A DNA stretch of 64,000 nt. Origin: Duffyella gerundensis. Its GTDB lineage: Bacteria > Pseudomonadota > Gammaproteobacteria > Enterobacterales > Enterobacteriaceae. The notes under the pieces were generated by a model. The model was not told where the DNA came from and did not search any database. It saw nothing but the letters and a program-made list of their open reading frames with translations. The position numbers and the translations under genes are program-made. This document shows, one piece after another, positions 19,401 through 29,747 of the stretch. The DNA lies in contig NZ_LN907827.1 of the NCBI RefSeq assembly GCF_001517405.1, positions 448,616-512,615 of the forward strand. Direction: 5' to 3'. The stretch's first letter is position 1. The number at the start of each line of letters is the position of its first letter.

Positions 19401-20402
19401 ATGAAGCCGATTTTCAGCAGAGGACCTTCCCTGCAGTTGCGCCTGTTTTTGGCGGTTTTGGTTGCTATAGGCATCATCATTGCCGACAGTCGGGTGGGGT
19501 CGTTTACCCAGATACGCAACTACATGGATACCGCAGTTAGCCCATTCTATTTTCTGGCCAACGGGCCACGACAGATTCTGGATAGCGTTTCAGACACCCT
19601 GGCCTCCCGGCAGCAGCTGGAGCTGGAAAACAAAGCGCTGCATCGAGAGCTATTTCTGAAGAACAGTGAAATCCTGATGCTGGGTCAATACAAGCAGGAG
19701 AACGCACGTCTGCGCGAACTGCTGGGCTCGCCATTGCGTCAGGATGAGCAAAAAATGGTTACGCAGGTGATCTCTACCGGCACCGATCCTTATACCGATC
19801 AGGCCGTGATTGATAAAGGCAGCGTGAACGGCGTCTATGAAGGGCAGCCGGTGATCAGTGATAAAGGTGTGGTCGGTCAGGTGATTGCCGTGGGCAAAGT
19901 CTCCAGCCGCGTGCTGCTGATTTGCGATGCCTCTCATGCGTTGCCGATTCAGGTGTTGCGTAACGATATCCGCGTGATTGCCGCGGGCAATGGCTGCACC
20001 GAAGATCTGCAGCTTGAGCACCTGCCGGGCAATACCGACATTCGGGTGGGCGATGTGCTGGTCACGTCAGGCCTTGGGGGCCGTTTCCCGGAAGGTTATC
20101 CGGTTGGCGTGGTGTCCTCCGTGAAGGTGGATACCCAGCGCGCTTACACCGTTATTCAGGCTCGCCCAACCGCAGGATTACAGCGTCTGCGCTATCTGCT
20201 GCTGCTGTGGGGCGCTGACAAACATGGCGATATGCCGATGGCACCGGATGAGGTGCACCGCGTGGCCAACGAACGCCTGATGCAGATGATGCCGCAGGTG
20301 CTGCCGCCAGCCGGTGAAATGGGGCCACCTGCACCCGCAGCGGCAACCACCGCGCCCGCCAGCAACGGTACCCCGGCCACCACGCGCGGAGGTCAGCCTT
20401 GA
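19401..20402 (+). CDS. mreC: Rod-shape-determining protein MreC
   Basis: MreC is a bitopic inner-membrane protein of the elongasome that links MreB to PBP2 and RodA. The 333-residue protein has a transmembrane helix at about 13-31. A coiled coil (about 68-110, in [20 protein letters not shown]) precedes a two-beta-barrel periplasmic domain. The last 40 residues are rich in Pro, Ala and Thr. It is somewhat shorter than E. coli MreC (367), with the difference in that disordered tail. Confidence 0.96.
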   Translation: MKPIFSRGPSLQLRLFLAVLVAIGIIIADSRVGSFTQIRNYMDTAVSPFYFLANGPRQILDSVSDTLASRQQLELENKALHRELFLKNSEILMLGQYKQENARLRELLGSPLRQDEQKMVTQVISTGTDPYTDQAVIDKGSVNGVYEGQPVISDKGVVGQVIAVGKVSSRVLLICDASHALPIQVLRNDIRVIAAGNGCTEDLQLEHLPGNTDIRVGDVLVTSGLGGRFPEGYPVGVVSSVKVDTQRAYTVIQARPTAGLQRLRYLLLLWGADKHGDMPMAPDEVHRVANERLMQMMPQVLPPAGEMGPPAPAAATTAPASNGTPATTRGGQP

Positions 20403-20887
20403 GCAGCTATCGCAGCCATGGTCGCTGGGTTATCTGGCTCTCATTTCTTATGGCGCTGATATTGCAAATTATGCCCTGGCCGGAACAGCTTTATATGTTC
20501 CGGCCATCGTGGCTGTTGCTGATTCTGATTTATTGGGTGCTGGCGCTGCCACACCGGGTTAGCGTCGGCACCGGCTTCCTGATGGGCGGCATCATGGATC
20601 TGGTTGCCGGCTCCACCTTAGGTGTGAGAGCACTGGCATTAAGCATCATCGCTTACCTGGTGGCCTTCAAATTTCAGCTTTTCCGCAACCTCGCGTTGTG
20701 GCAACAGGCATTAATGGTTATGGTGCTGTCGCTTGCCATGGATGTCATTGTTTTTTGGGCTGAATTTCTTGTGATCGATATCTCGTTTCGTCCGGAAATA
20801 TTCTGGAGCAGCGTCATCGACGGGATCCTCTGGCCCTGGCTATTCTTATTGATGAGAAAAATCCGCCGTCAGTTTGCCGTTCAATAA
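20399..20887 (+). CDS. mreD: Rod-shape-determining protein MreD
   Basis: MreD is a small polytopic inner-membrane partner of MreC. The 162-residue protein has five or six hydrophobic helices and matches E. coli MreD throughout. The start codon is TTG and overlaps the mreC stop by four bases (TTGA), so it is translated by coupling to mreC. No ATG nearby gives the family N terminus ([14 protein letters not shown]). Confidence 0.95.
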   Translation: MSSYRSHGRWVIWLSFLMALILQIMPWPEQLYMFRPSWLLLILIYWVLALPHRVSVGTGFLMGGIMDLVAGSTLGVRALALSIIAYLVAFKFQLFRNLALWQQALMVMVLSLAMDVIVFWAEFLVIDISFRPEIFWSSVIDGILWPWLFLLMRKIRRQFAVQ

Positions 20888-20895
20888 GGAAAAGT

Positions 20896-21477
20896 ATGCT
20901 ATCCCTCTATCTCGCCTCCGGTTCACCGCGTCGACGTGAACTGTTAACGCAGCTTGGCCTGCAATTTGAGCGTTTGATCACCAGCGTGGTTGAGCAGCGT
21001 GACGATCACGAAACTGCCGAGCAGTATGTGCGTCGTCTGGCGCTGGATAAAGCGCGCGCGGGCGTGGCGGTGGCACCTACCGATCTGCCAGTTTTGGGCG
21101 CGGATACGCTGGTGGTGCTGGAAGGTGAAATTCTTGAAAAACCGCGCGACGCCGATCATGCTGCCGCGATGCTGGCTATGCTTTCCGGCCAGACGCACCG
21201 GGTGATGACCGCAGTAGCGCTGGCCGATCGGCAGCAGCAGCTTGATTGCCTGGTGACCACGGAAGTGACGTTCCGCACCTTAACCGCAGACGATATTGCC
21301 GCCTACGTTGCCACCGGTGAGCCGATGGACAAAGCGGGCGCCTACGGCATTCAGGGCATTGGCGGCAACTTCGTCCGTAAAATTAATGGCAGTTATCATG
21401 CCGTCGTGGGATTACCGTTGGTAGAAACCAGCGAACTGGTTAGCCATTTTCACGCGCTGCGTGCCTTGAGAGGATAA
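20896..21477 (+). CDS. yhdE: Maf-family nucleotide pyrophosphatase YhdE
   Basis: This protein is expected to hydrolyse dTTP, UTP and modified pyrimidine nucleotides to monophosphates, a house-cleaning role. The 193-residue protein starts with [12 protein letters not shown], the Maf substrate loop, and has [17 protein letters not shown] as the second conserved block. It closely matches E. coli YhdE (197). It follows mreD by 8 bp with an AAGGAAAA site and lies 1 bp before rng, so the three are probably co-transcribed. Confidence 0.94.
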   Translation: MLSLYLASGSPRRRELLTQLGLQFERLITSVVEQRDDHETAEQYVRRLALDKARAGVAVAPTDLPVLGADTLVVLEGEILEKPRDADHAAAMLAMLSGQTHRVMTAVALADRQQQLDCLVTTEVTFRTLTADDIAAYVATGEPMDKAGAYGIQGIGGNFVRKINGSYHAVVGLPLVETSELVSHFHALRALRG

Positions 21478-21478
21478 A

Positions 21479-22948
21479 ATGACGGCTGAATTACTGGTCA
21501 ATGTCACGCCTTCAGAAACCCGGGTTGCCTATATTGATGGCGGCATCCTGCAGGAAATTCATATTGAACGCGAAGCGCGTCGTGGCATCGTTGGCAATAT
21601 CTACAAAGGGCGCGTGAGCCGGGTTTTACCGGGTATGCAGGCTGCCTTTGTCGATATTGGCATGGATAAAGCCGCCTTTTTGCACGCCTCTGACATCATG
21701 CCGCACACCGAATGCGTTGCTGGTGAAGAGCAGAAAAAATTCAACGTGCGCGATATTGTCGAGCTGGTGCATCAGGGGCAGGATTTGATGGTGCAGGTGG
21801 TGAAAGATCCGATCGGCACGAAAGGTGCCCGTCTGACCACAGACATTACGCTGCCGTCGCGCTATCTGGTGTTTATGCCTGGTGCCTCACACGTCGGCGT
21901 GTCGCAGCGTATCGAGAGTGAAGCCGAGCGCAACCGTCTGAAGGCGGTGGTCGCCAACTATTGCGATGAGCACGGCGGTTTTATTATCCGCACCGCGGCG
22001 GAAGGCATTGGCGAAGAGGAGCTGGCGCAGGATGCCGCGTTCCTCAAGCGCCTGTGGACCAAAGTGATCGAGCGTAAAAAACGTAACCAGACGCGCTGCC
22101 GCCTGTATGGTGAACGCGCTCTGGCGCAGCGTATCCTGCGCGATTTTGCCGGTGCCGCGCTGGATCGCATTCGCGTCGATTCCCGGCAAACCTGGGAGCT
22201 GCTGCGTGAATTTACCGCGGAATATATCCCGGAAATGACCGACAAGCTGGAGCTCTATAATGGCAAACAGCCGGTGTTTGACCTGTTCGACGTTGAGAAC
22301 GAAATTCAGCGCTCGCTGGAACGCAAGGTTGAACTGAAGTCGGGCGGTTATCTGATCATCGATCAGACCGAAGCGATGACCACCATCGATATTAATACCG
22401 GCGCCTTTGTCGGCCACCGTAATCTCGATGAAACTATTTTTAACACCAATACCGAAGCGACGCAGGCGATTGCCCGGCAGTTGCGACTGCGCAATCTGGG
22501 CGGCATCATTATCATCGACTTCATCGACATGAGTAATGAAGATCACCGCCGTCGGGTTTTACATTCGCTGGAAAGTGCCCTGAGTAAAGATCGGGTCAAA
22601 ACCGGCATCAGCGGCTTCTCGGCGCTGGGCCTGGTGGAAATGACCCGTAAGCGCACGCGCGAAAGCATTGAGCATGTGCTGTGCCACGATTGCCCGGTAT
22701 GCAAAGGGCGCGGCACGCTAAAAACGGTGGAAACCGTCTGCTATGAGATCATGCGTGAAATCGTCCGCGTGCATCATGCCTACGAGTCCGACCGTTTCCT
22801 GGTCTATGTTTCCCCGGCGGTAGGCGAAGCGCTGAAGAGCGATGAATCCCATGCGCTGGCAGAAGTGGAAATTTTTGTTGGTAAGCAGGTCAAAGTGCAG
22901 ATTGAACCACTCTATACTCAGGAACAGTTTGACGTGGTGATGATGTAG
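21479..22948 (+). CDS. rng: Ribonuclease G
   Basis: RNase G is an RNase E-family endonuclease that matures the 5' end of 16S rRNA and degrades some mRNAs such as adhE. The 489 residues equal the E. coli length. An S1 RNA-binding domain is at about 38-125. Catalytic acidic residues lie in DQTEAMTTIDINTGAF and IIIIDFIDM, and the zinc-link motif CHDCPVCKGRG is near 401-411. A GAGAGGA ribosome site overlaps the end of yhdE. Confidence 0.98.
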   Translation: MTAELLVNVTPSETRVAYIDGGILQEIHIEREARRGIVGNIYKGRVSRVLPGMQAAFVDIGMDKAAFLHASDIMPHTECVAGEEQKKFNVRDIVELVHQGQDLMVQVVKDPIGTKGARLTTDITLPSRYLVFMPGASHVGVSQRIESEAERNRLKAVVANYCDEHGGFIIRTAAEGIGEEELAQDAAFLKRLWTKVIERKKRNQTRCRLYGERALAQRILRDFAGAALDRIRVDSRQTWELLREFTAEYIPEMTDKLELYNGKQPVFDLFDVENEIQRSLERKVELKSGGYLIIDQTEAMTTIDINTGAFVGHRNLDETIFNTNTEATQAIARQLRLRNLGGIIIIDFIDMSNEDHRRRVLHSLESALSKDRVKTGISGFSALGLVEMTRKRTRESIEHVLCHDCPVCKGRGTLKTVETVCYEIMREIVRVHHAYESDRFLVYVSPAVGEALKSDESHALAEVEIFVGKQVKVQIEPLYTQEQFDVVMM

Positions 22949-22996
22949 GTTGTTGACGACTTTCGTATTGAGAATGCACAAAACAAGGAGAGATAA

Positions 22997-25900
22997 GTGA
23001 GGCAGCTGCCCAGAATCCTGCTACTGACGGCAGCCACCTTAATTGTCATCGTGGCGTTGCTGGTCAGCGGCCTGCGTCTGCTGATGCCGCAGATGGATAA
23101 CTGGCGTGAGCCGATCCTCAAGGCGATCTCCTCTGCCAGTGGCACACCGGTCAATGCGGCCTCGCTGCACGGCAAATGGGAAAACTTTGGCCCCACGCTG
23201 GATGTGCGTGACATCAACGTCACGTTACCCGAAGGCGATTCGCTGAAGATTTCGCGCGTCACGCTGGCACTGGATGTCTGGCAATCTCTGCTTCACGCTC
23301 GCTGGCAGTTTCGTCAGCTCACTTTCTGGCAGCTTCAACTGCACACCAACACGCCGCTGCTCACCAGCGACAGCCAGCATCACACTTTAAAACCCGGCCA
23401 GCTCAGCGATCTCTTTCTGCGCCAGTTCGACCATTTCGATCTGCGCGACAGCAGCATCAGCTTTCTGACACCATCCGGCCAGCACGCCCGCCTGTCTATT
23501 CCACGGCTGAGCTGGCTGAATGAAAAAGCGCGACACCGTGCGGAAGGGGAAGTGAGCTTATCGAGCTTCACTGGTCAACATGGCGTGGTACAGGTACGGC
23601 TTAATCTCGATGACAGCAACGGCCTGCTGAACAACGGTCGCCTCTGGATGCAGGCGGATGATGTGGATGTGCGGCCATGGCTGGGCCAATGGATGCAGGA
23701 CAATACCACCTTAAAAAGCGCGCGCTTTAGCCTGGCGGCCTGGGCCGAGCTGCGGCAGGGCGAACTGTATCAGGGTGACGTGCAGCTGAAGCAGGGTGGC
23801 GCGCAATGGTTGGGTGAACAGCAGCAGACCCATCAGATGACGGTGGATAACCTGACGGCCCATCTCAGCCGTTTTAAAAATGGCTGGAGCCTGACCGTGC
23901 CGCAGACACGATTGCGCACCGATGGCATCGCCTGGCCTGAAGGCCACTTCTCGCTGCTCTGGCAGCCGGAGAGCGGCTTGTTACCTGGCCCGGATCGACA
24001 GGCAGAGTTCCGCGCTCGTGCGACTAAGTTGGATTTGCAACGGCTGGCGCCGCTGATTCCGCTGTTCTCCCGCCTGTCGCCGCAGCTGCTGGAAAACTGG
24101 CAGCAGTTGCAGCCACGCGGCGTAATCGATGCGCTGGCGCTGGATGTGCCCCTTTCACAGCCGGAAGAGACGCGCTTTATCGCGCACTGGCACGACCTGA
24201 GTTGGCAACACTGGAAGCTGCTGCCGGGCATGGAGCATTTCGCTGGTAGCCTGACCGGCAGCGCTGCGCATGGTCGGCTTGATCTTGCCATCAACAACGC
24301 CACGTTGCCTTACGGCACCTTGTTCAAAGCTCCGCTGGAAATCAAACAGGCCACCGGCGCAATCGGCTGGCAGCTCAGCGGCGACAGTCTGACGTTAGAG
24401 GGCACCGATCTGGACGTACAGGCGCGATCGCTGCACGCGCGCGGCGATTTCCGCTATCAACAGCCGCAGAAAGCCGCGCCTCAGCTCGATATCCTTGCTG
24501 GCATTAACGTCACCAACGCCGGCGATGCATGGCGCTATTTCCCGCAGCCGTTGCTGGGGTCGAACCTGACGCGTTATCTCAGCGGGGCGATAAAAGGCGG
24601 CCAGGTCAGCAATGCGACTCTGCTGTTTGCCGGGAATCCGCAGCTCTTTCCGTTCAAACACAACGACGGCATGTTTGAAGTCACCGTGCCGTTGCGCCAC
24701 GCGACCTACGCTTTCCAGCCGGGCTGGCCCGATATTGAGAACCTCGATATCGATCTCGATTTCCTGAATGATGGGTTATGGATGAAAGCGCAGCAGGCGA
24801 TGTTGGGCAAGGTCAGCGTCACCGACATCAGCGCCATCATTCCCGATTACCTGAAAGAGAAACTGATTATCACCGGTAACGTCAGCGGTGCAGGGCAGGA
24901 TATCGGCGATTATTTCCAGCAAACGCCGCTGAAAAGCTCACTGGGCAGCGCACTGGAGGAACTGCAGGTCAAAGGCAAAACCCGCGGAAAGCTCAATCTC
25001 GACATCCCGCTGGATGGTCAGCAGGTGCACGCCAGCGGCAACGTGGTGCTGAATAATAACGATCTCTACATCAAGCCGCTCGACAGCACGGTAAAGAACC
25101 TCAGCGGCCGTTTCCGCTTCAATAATGGCAATCTTGAGAGTGAAGAGCTGAACGGCAACTGGTTTGGTCAACCGCTGAGCGTGAAATTTACTACCCAGGA
25201 AAACAAGCAGGATATGGCGATCAACGTCAATCTGCTGGGTGACTGGCAACCGGGCAAAGTCACGCTATTGCCTGCGGCAGTGGCGCAAAAACTTCAGGGC
25301 AATTTGCCGTGGCAGGGCACGGTAGCGGTTGATCTGCCCCATCAGGGCGGTGCCAGCTATCGCGTGGATGTGAAGGCGGAAGGTAAAAATGTAAGTAGTC
25401 ACTTACCTGCGCCACTCGATAAAGCAACGGGCAGTGCTTTGCCGGTTGAGGTCAGTGTCAAAGGCGACCTGAACAGCTTTACCCTCAGCGGCAGCGTCGA
25501 TCGCCGCCACCGCTTTAACAGCCGCTGGCTGTTGCAGAATGGCCTGCGCGTTGAACGTGGCATCTGGTTGAACGAGGCAAAAAGCACGCCTGCACTGCCG
25601 GAACGGCCGGCTATGATCGTCAATCTCCCGGCGCTGAACGGTGAAGCCTGGCTGGGCCTGATGGCAGGATTAAGCAAGGCTGGCGGCGCGTCCGGCGGCG
25701 ATAAAGCCTTACCGGGCAAGGGCCTGCCGGGCAACATAGTATTACGTACGCCAGTGCTGACCCTCGGCGGCCAGCAGTGGCACGATCTGGAAATTACCCT
25801 GAATCAGTTGATGGCGGGCGGCATGCAGGCCACGGCAAAAGGCAAAGAGATTCGCGGCAGTCTCGCGGCTCCAGGCAGCAACAACTGGCAACTGCATCTC

Positions 25901-26821
25901 GACTATCTCTACTACAATCCTGAATGGAAAACGGCTGAGGCCAGCAGCACCGGCAGCGGCGACAGCACCATTGATTTCAGCGGCTGGCCCGCGCTGCGTC
26001 TGGCGTGTGATGAGTGTTGGCTGCGCGGCCAGAATGTGGGTCGCATTCAGGCTGAGACACGCATCAATGGTGATACGTTAGCGCTTACTAACGGTTTGAT
26101 CGACACCGGTAGCGCGAAGCTGGCGGTTGAGGGCGAATGGGTAAACCGTCCAGGCAGCCAGCGCACCTCGCTGAAAGGCAAGCTCAGCGGTAAAAGCATC
26201 AATGAGGCGGCTAACTGGTTCGGCGTTAACTCGCCGTTGCACGATGCGCCGTTCAACCTGCACTACGATCTGCACTGGCGCTCTACGCCGTGGCAACCTT
26301 CGGAAGCGACATTAACCGGCGTATTAAAATCCCATCTTGGCAAAGGCTATGTTGCTGATGTCGATACCGGCAGCGCCGGGCAGGTGCTGCGGTTGATCAG
26401 CGTCGATTCGCTGGTGCGTAAGCTTCGTCTCGATTTCAGCGATACGTTCGGCCAGGGGTTCTATTTTGATAGTATTAACGGTACCGCGTGGATTAAAGAC
26501 GGTCAGTTACAAACCGATAATTTGCTCGTTGACGGCATCGAAGCCGATATTGCGATGCAGGGCAAGGTCGATTTAGTGCGTCGCCGCATCGATATGGAAG
26601 CGGTGGTCGCACCAGAAATTTCCGCCACGGTGGGCGTCGCTACCGCCTTTGCTATTAATCCGGTAGTCGGTGCCGCGGTGTACGCCGCCAGCAAAGCGCT
26701 GGCACCGCTCTGGAACAAAATTTCAGTCTTGCGTTATCACATCAGCGGGCCGGTTGATAAACCTGAAATTGATGAAGTATCGCGGGCGCCGCGCGAAACC
26801 AAAGGCGCCTCCGCGAAGTGA
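22997..26821 (+). CDS. yhdP: Giant AsmA-like lipid-transport protein YhdP
   Basis: YhdP is an inner-membrane-anchored periplasmic protein. With TamB and YdbH it is thought to bridge the envelope and carry phospholipids to the outer membrane. The 1274-residue protein (E. coli 1266) has one N-terminal transmembrane helix (about 7-30) followed by long beta-rich repeats of the DUF3971/AsmA type. The start is GTG with a strong AAGGAG site 8 bp upstream; no ATG gives the membrane anchor. It follows rng by 48 bp. Confidence 0.94.
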   Translation: MRQLPRILLLTAATLIVIVALLVSGLRLLMPQMDNWREPILKAISSASGTPVNAASLHGKWENFGPTLDVRDINVTLPEGDSLKISRVTLALDVWQSLLHARWQFRQLTFWQLQLHTNTPLLTSDSQHHTLKPGQLSDLFLRQFDHFDLRDSSISFLTPSGQHARLSIPRLSWLNEKARHRAEGEVSLSSFTGQHGVVQVRLNLDDSNGLLNNGRLWMQADDVDVRPWLGQWMQDNTTLKSARFSLAAWAELRQGELYQGDVQLKQGGAQWLGEQQQTHQMTVDNLTAHLSRFKNGWSLTVPQTRLRTDGIAWPEGHFSLLWQPESGLLPGPDRQAEFRARATKLDLQRLAPLIPLFSRLSPQLLENWQQLQPRGVIDALALDVPLSQPEETRFIAHWHDLSWQHWKLLPGMEHFAGSLTGSAAHGRLDLAINNATLPYGTLFKAPLEIKQATGAIGWQLSGDSLTLEGTDLDVQARSLHARGDFRYQQPQKAAPQLDILAGINVTNAGDAWRYFPQPLLGSNLTRYLSGAIKGGQVSNATLLFAGNPQLFPFKHNDGMFEVTVPLRHATYAFQPGWPDIENLDIDLDFLNDGLWMKAQQAMLGKVSVTDISAIIPDYLKEKLIITGNVSGAGQDIGDYFQQTPLKSSLGSALEELQVKGKTRGKLNLDIPLDGQQVHASGNVVLNNNDLYIKPLDSTVKNLSGRFRFNNGNLESEELNGNWFGQPLSVKFTTQENKQDMAINVNLLGDWQPGKVTLLPAAVAQKLQGNLPWQGTVAVDLPHQGGASYRVDVKAEGKNVSSHLPAPLDKATGSALPVEVSVKGDLNSFTLSGSVDRRHRFNSRWLLQNGLRVERGIWLNEAKSTPALPERPAMIVNLPALNGEAWLGLMAGLSKAGGASGGDKALPGKGLPGNIVLRTPVLTLGGQQWHDLEITLNQLMAGGMQATAKGKEIRGSLAAPGSNNWQLHLDYLYYNPEWKTAEASSTGSGDSTIDFSGWPALRLACDECWLRGQNVGRIQAETRINGDTLALTNGLIDTGSAKLAVEGEWVNRPGSQRTSLKGKLSGKSINEAANWFGVNSPLHDAPFNLHYDLHWRSTPWQPSEATLTGVLKSHLGKGYVADVDTGSAGQVLRLISVDSLVRKLRLDFSDTFGQGFYFDSINGTAWIKDGQLQTDNLLVDGIEADIAMQGKVDLVRRRIDMEAVVAPEISATVGVATAFAINPVVGAAVYAASKALAPLWNKISVLRYHISGPVDKPEIDEVSRAPRETKGASAK

Positions 26822-26882
26822 TTTGACGGCGCTGAGGAATTCCCGCAGGCTGTACTGATGGCTAATTAACAAGTGAGAAACG

Positions 26883-28328
26883 ATGAGTCTGAATCTGGTA
26901 AGTGAGCAGTTACTGACTGCTAACAATATTAATCAGCAAGATCTGTATGCCCTGCTGGGGCAGCTTTCAGAACGTCGCCTGGATTATGCCGACCTCTATT
27001 TCCAGTCCAGCTACCATGAATCCTGGGTGCTGGAAGATCGCATCATTAAAGATGGCTCTTATCATATCGATCAGGGCGTCGGGGTACGCGCCGTCAGCGG
27101 TGAAAAAACCGGTTTTGCCTATGCGGACCAGATCACCCTGAATGCGCTCACGCTGAGTGCTGAAGCAGCACGCAGCATTGTACGTGAACAGGGCAACGGC
27201 AAAGCGCATACGCTGTCGGCAGTGAACCATCGCGCCTTGTATCCCACGCGCGATCCGCTGAGCAGCCTGACCCGCGAAGAGAAAATTGATCTGTTACACC
27301 GGGTCGATCGTGCGGCACGCGCCGCCGATAAGCGCGTGCAGGAAGTCAGCGCCAGCCTGAGCGGCGTCTATGAACTGGTGCTGGTTGCCGCCACTGATGG
27401 CACGCTGGCTACCGACGTGCGTCCACTGGTGCGCCTCTCCGTGAGCGTGCAGGTCGAAGATGACGGCAAGCGTGAGCGTGGCTCCAGCGGCGGCGGCGGT
27501 CGTTCCGGCTATGAGTTTTTCCTCGCCGATGAAAATGGCGAAGTGCGGGCGGAAGCCTGGGCGCGCGAAGCGGTGCGCATGGCACTGGTTAATCTCTCTG
27601 CTGTCGCCGCCCCGGCCGGATCGATTCCGGTGGTGCTGGGCGCTGGCTGGCCTGGCGTACTACTGCATGAAGCGGTTGGACACGGCCTGGAAGGCGACTT
27701 TAACCGTCGCGGCACCTCGATGTTTAGCGGCCAGATGGGCAAGCTGGTGGCGTCTGAACTCTGTACCGTGGTTGATGACGGCACCATTGACGGCCTGCGC
27801 GGTTCGCTGGCTATTGATGATGAAGGCGTTCCCGGCCAGTACAACGTGCTGATTGAGAACGGCATTCTCAAAGGCTATATGCAGGACAAGCTGAACGCGC
27901 GTCTGATGGGCGTTCCGCCGACCGGTAACGGCCGTCGTGAATCCTATGCACATCTGCCGATGCCACGTATGACCAACACCTATATGCTGGCGGGTCAATC
28001 CACGCCGCAGGAGATCATCGAAAGCGTGGAGTTCGGCCTGTATGCGCCTAACTTCGGCGGCGGCCAGGTGGATATCACCTCCGGCAAGTTCGTTTTCTCG
28101 ACTTCTGAAGCCTATCTGATTGAAAACGGTAAGGTGACGAAGCCGGTGAAAGGCGCAACTCTGATCGGTTCTGGCATCGAAGCGATGCAGCAAATCTCTA
28201 TGGTCGGCAACGATCTGGCGCTGGATAAAGGCGTGGGCGTTTGCGGTAAAGAGGGACAAAGTTTGCCGGTGGGCGTTGGTCAGCCAACGCTGAAGCTCGA
28301 CAAACTCACCGTCGGCGGCACCGCCTGA
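26883..28328 (+). CDS. tldD: Metalloprotease subunit TldD
   Basis: TldD pairs with TldE (PmbA) to form a zinc-dependent peptidase. It degrades unfolded peptides, trims microcin B17 precursor and affects CcdA stability. The 481 residues equal the E. coli length. The metal motif HEAVGHGLE lies at 262-270, and the downstream Cys ligand is in GVGVCGKEG. Its partner gene is not in this window. It lies 61 bp after yhdP. Confidence 0.98.
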   Translation: MSLNLVSEQLLTANNINQQDLYALLGQLSERRLDYADLYFQSSYHESWVLEDRIIKDGSYHIDQGVGVRAVSGEKTGFAYADQITLNALTLSAEAARSIVREQGNGKAHTLSAVNHRALYPTRDPLSSLTREEKIDLLHRVDRAARAADKRVQEVSASLSGVYELVLVAATDGTLATDVRPLVRLSVSVQVEDDGKRERGSSGGGGRSGYEFFLADENGEVRAEAWAREAVRMALVNLSAVAAPAGSIPVVLGAGWPGVLLHEAVGHGLEGDFNRRGTSMFSGQMGKLVASELCTVVDDGTIDGLRGSLAIDDEGVPGQYNVLIENGILKGYMQDKLNARLMGVPPTGNGRRESYAHLPMPRMTNTYMLAGQSTPQEIIESVEFGLYAPNFGGGQVDITSGKFVFSTSEAYLIENGKVTKPVKGATLIGSGIEAMQQISMVGNDLALDKGVGVCGKEGQSLPVGVGQPTLKLDKLTVGGTA

Positions 28329-28336
28329 CAAACTAC

Positions 28337-28364
28337 GGCGGGCATGTTGCCCGCCGTTTTATTA
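28337..28364 (+). terminator. tldD terminator
   Basis: CGGCGGGC and GCCCGCCG form an 8-bp stem with a 5-nt loop, followed by TTTTATT. It lies 8 bp after tldD and overlaps the last codon region of the convergent aaeR. Confidence 0.88.
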
Positions 28365-29279
28365 TCCTGCCCGATGAGCCTGATAAACCGCTCCCACCTG
28401 CTGAAAATAATCCGTTAAATAGTCGATGCACACCTGCACCTTGAGCGGCAGCTTATCCTTTTCGGTATACACCGCGTAGACCGGCCGCGGATGCGACTGA
28501 TAATGCGGAAATAGAATGTCGATTTCACCGGCATTGATCTGATCAATTACCCACATCAGCGGCACATACGCAATGCCAACACCGGCATTCAGCCAGCGAA
28601 TCAGCGTTTGCGAATCGTTGGTGGCAAAGCGTCCCTGCGGTGCCAGTCGCGTGACCAGACCTTCTGGTGAGATCAGTTCAAAGGTGTTATCGGGCCGCAC
28701 GCTGTATTCCAGCCAGGAGAACTTATCCACATCGGCAGGTTTTTCCGGTGTGCCGTGCTGGCTGAGATAGTGCTTGCTGGCGCACACCACCATCGGCATC
28801 GAACCAAGCCGCCGTGAGAAAAGGCTGGAATCCTGCAGTGCGCCAACGCGAATAACCAGATCAAGCCCGTTGGCGATCAGGTCGGGCGCGGGAATGCCGC
28901 TCATTACGTTGACCGTCAGGCCCGGATATTCACGCAGAATATCCGCCGTCATCACCGATAACACGTTCTGCGCCATGGTCGAGGAGCTGCCAATGCGCAG
29001 CGTGCCAATCGGCATATTGTTAAAGGCGTAGAGCTGCTCGTGCACCTGTCGCGCTTCCGCCAGCATTCGACCGCAGCCCTGATAATAAATTTTGCCCGCC
29101 TCGGTCAGGCCAATACTGCGTGTGCTGCGGTTCAGCAACTTTACCTGTAGCTCATCTTCCAGTTTTGCCACAATTTGGCTCGCTGACGAGACGCTCATCT
29201 GCATCTGGCGCGCAGCAGCGGTAAACGAACCTAATTCAACCACTTTGGCAAACACCGACATACTTTTTAGTCGTTCCAT
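28362..29279 (-). CDS. aaeR: LysR-family regulator AaeR
   Basis: AaeR regulates the divergent aaeXAB efflux operon in response to aromatic carboxylic acids such as p-hydroxybenzoate. The 305-residue protein has the LysR N-terminal helix-turn-helix (about 18-37, FTAAARQMQMSVSSASQIVA) and a two-lobed effector domain. It matches E. coli AaeR (309) closely. Divergent placement, with a 257-bp shared regulatory region, supports the assignment. Confidence 0.95.
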   Translation of the reverse strand: MERLKSMSVFAKVVELGSFTAAARQMQMSVSSASQIVAKLEDELQVKLLNRSTRSIGLTEAGKIYYQGCGRMLAEARQVHEQLYAFNNMPIGTLRIGSSSTMAQNVLSVMTADILREYPGLTVNVMSGIPAPDLIANGLDLVIRVGALQDSSLFSRRLGSMPMVVCASKHYLSQHGTPEKPADVDKFSWLEYSVRPDNTFELISPEGLVTRLAPQGRFATNDSQTLIRWLNAGVGIAYVPLMWVIDQINAGEIDILFPHYQSHPRPVYAVYTEKDKLPLKVQVCIDYLTDYFQQVGAVYQAHRAG

Positions 29280-29294
29280 TATTCACTCTGGCTT

Positions 29295-29316
29295 AAAAGT
29301 GATTTAGATCACAATT
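29295..29316. promoter_or_regulatory. CRP-like site between aaeR and aaeX
   Basis: AAAAGTGATTTAGATCACAATT carries the exact CRP half sites GTGA-N6-TCAC in an A/T-rich frame. It lies 16 bp upstream of aaeR and 221 bp upstream of aaeX. Confidence 0.7.
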
Positions 29317-29536
29317 GGTAGAAAACATATAGTCAGCCGCGTTACTATAGCAACGCCGCGAAAACCCTTTACGCTTTTCTCTCGTTTTAGTTGCCTGAGG
29401 CTAAGCTATTATTCATTGCGTCACGGTAATCCCTTTACTGCAGTGTATGCAGTTACCGCTGTGCGTATTTATCCTGATTCCAGGAGAGCGCGTCGATCGC
29501 AGGGCGTTCCCGGCATGGTTTGTTTAAGGATAAAAG

Positions 29537-29740
29537 ATGAGTGTGCTTCCGGTTATCGTTATATTTGGGCTCTCTTTCCCGCCCATTTTCGTTGAGTTGA
29601 TTTTGTCGCTGGCGCTGTTCTGGCTGGTACGCCGTGTGTTAACGCCTACCGGTCTTTACGATATGGTCTGGCATCCGGCCCTGTTCAATACGGCGCTGTA
29701 CTGCTGTGTGTTTTACGTCGTTTCCTGTCTGCTGGTCTGA
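29537..29740 (+). CDS. aaeX: Small membrane protein AaeX
   Basis: This 67-residue DUF1656 protein is encoded at the head of the aaeXAB efflux operon. It is mostly hydrophobic, with two predicted membrane helices (about 8-30 and 45-66). E. coli AaeX has the same length. Its job is unknown; it is always found with AaeA and AaeB. A 197-bp stretch without a gene after the CRP-like site forms the leader. Confidence 0.93.
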   Translation: MSVLPVIVIFGLSFPPIFVELILSLALFWLVRRVLTPTGLYDMVWHPALFNTALYCCVFYVVSCLLV

Positions 29741-29747
29741 GGTTTAA

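Noticed and set aside
27660..28331. 223-residue open frame opposite tldD, reaching the stop region
   Set aside because: It is an antisense shadow, with no ribosome site and no family resemblance.
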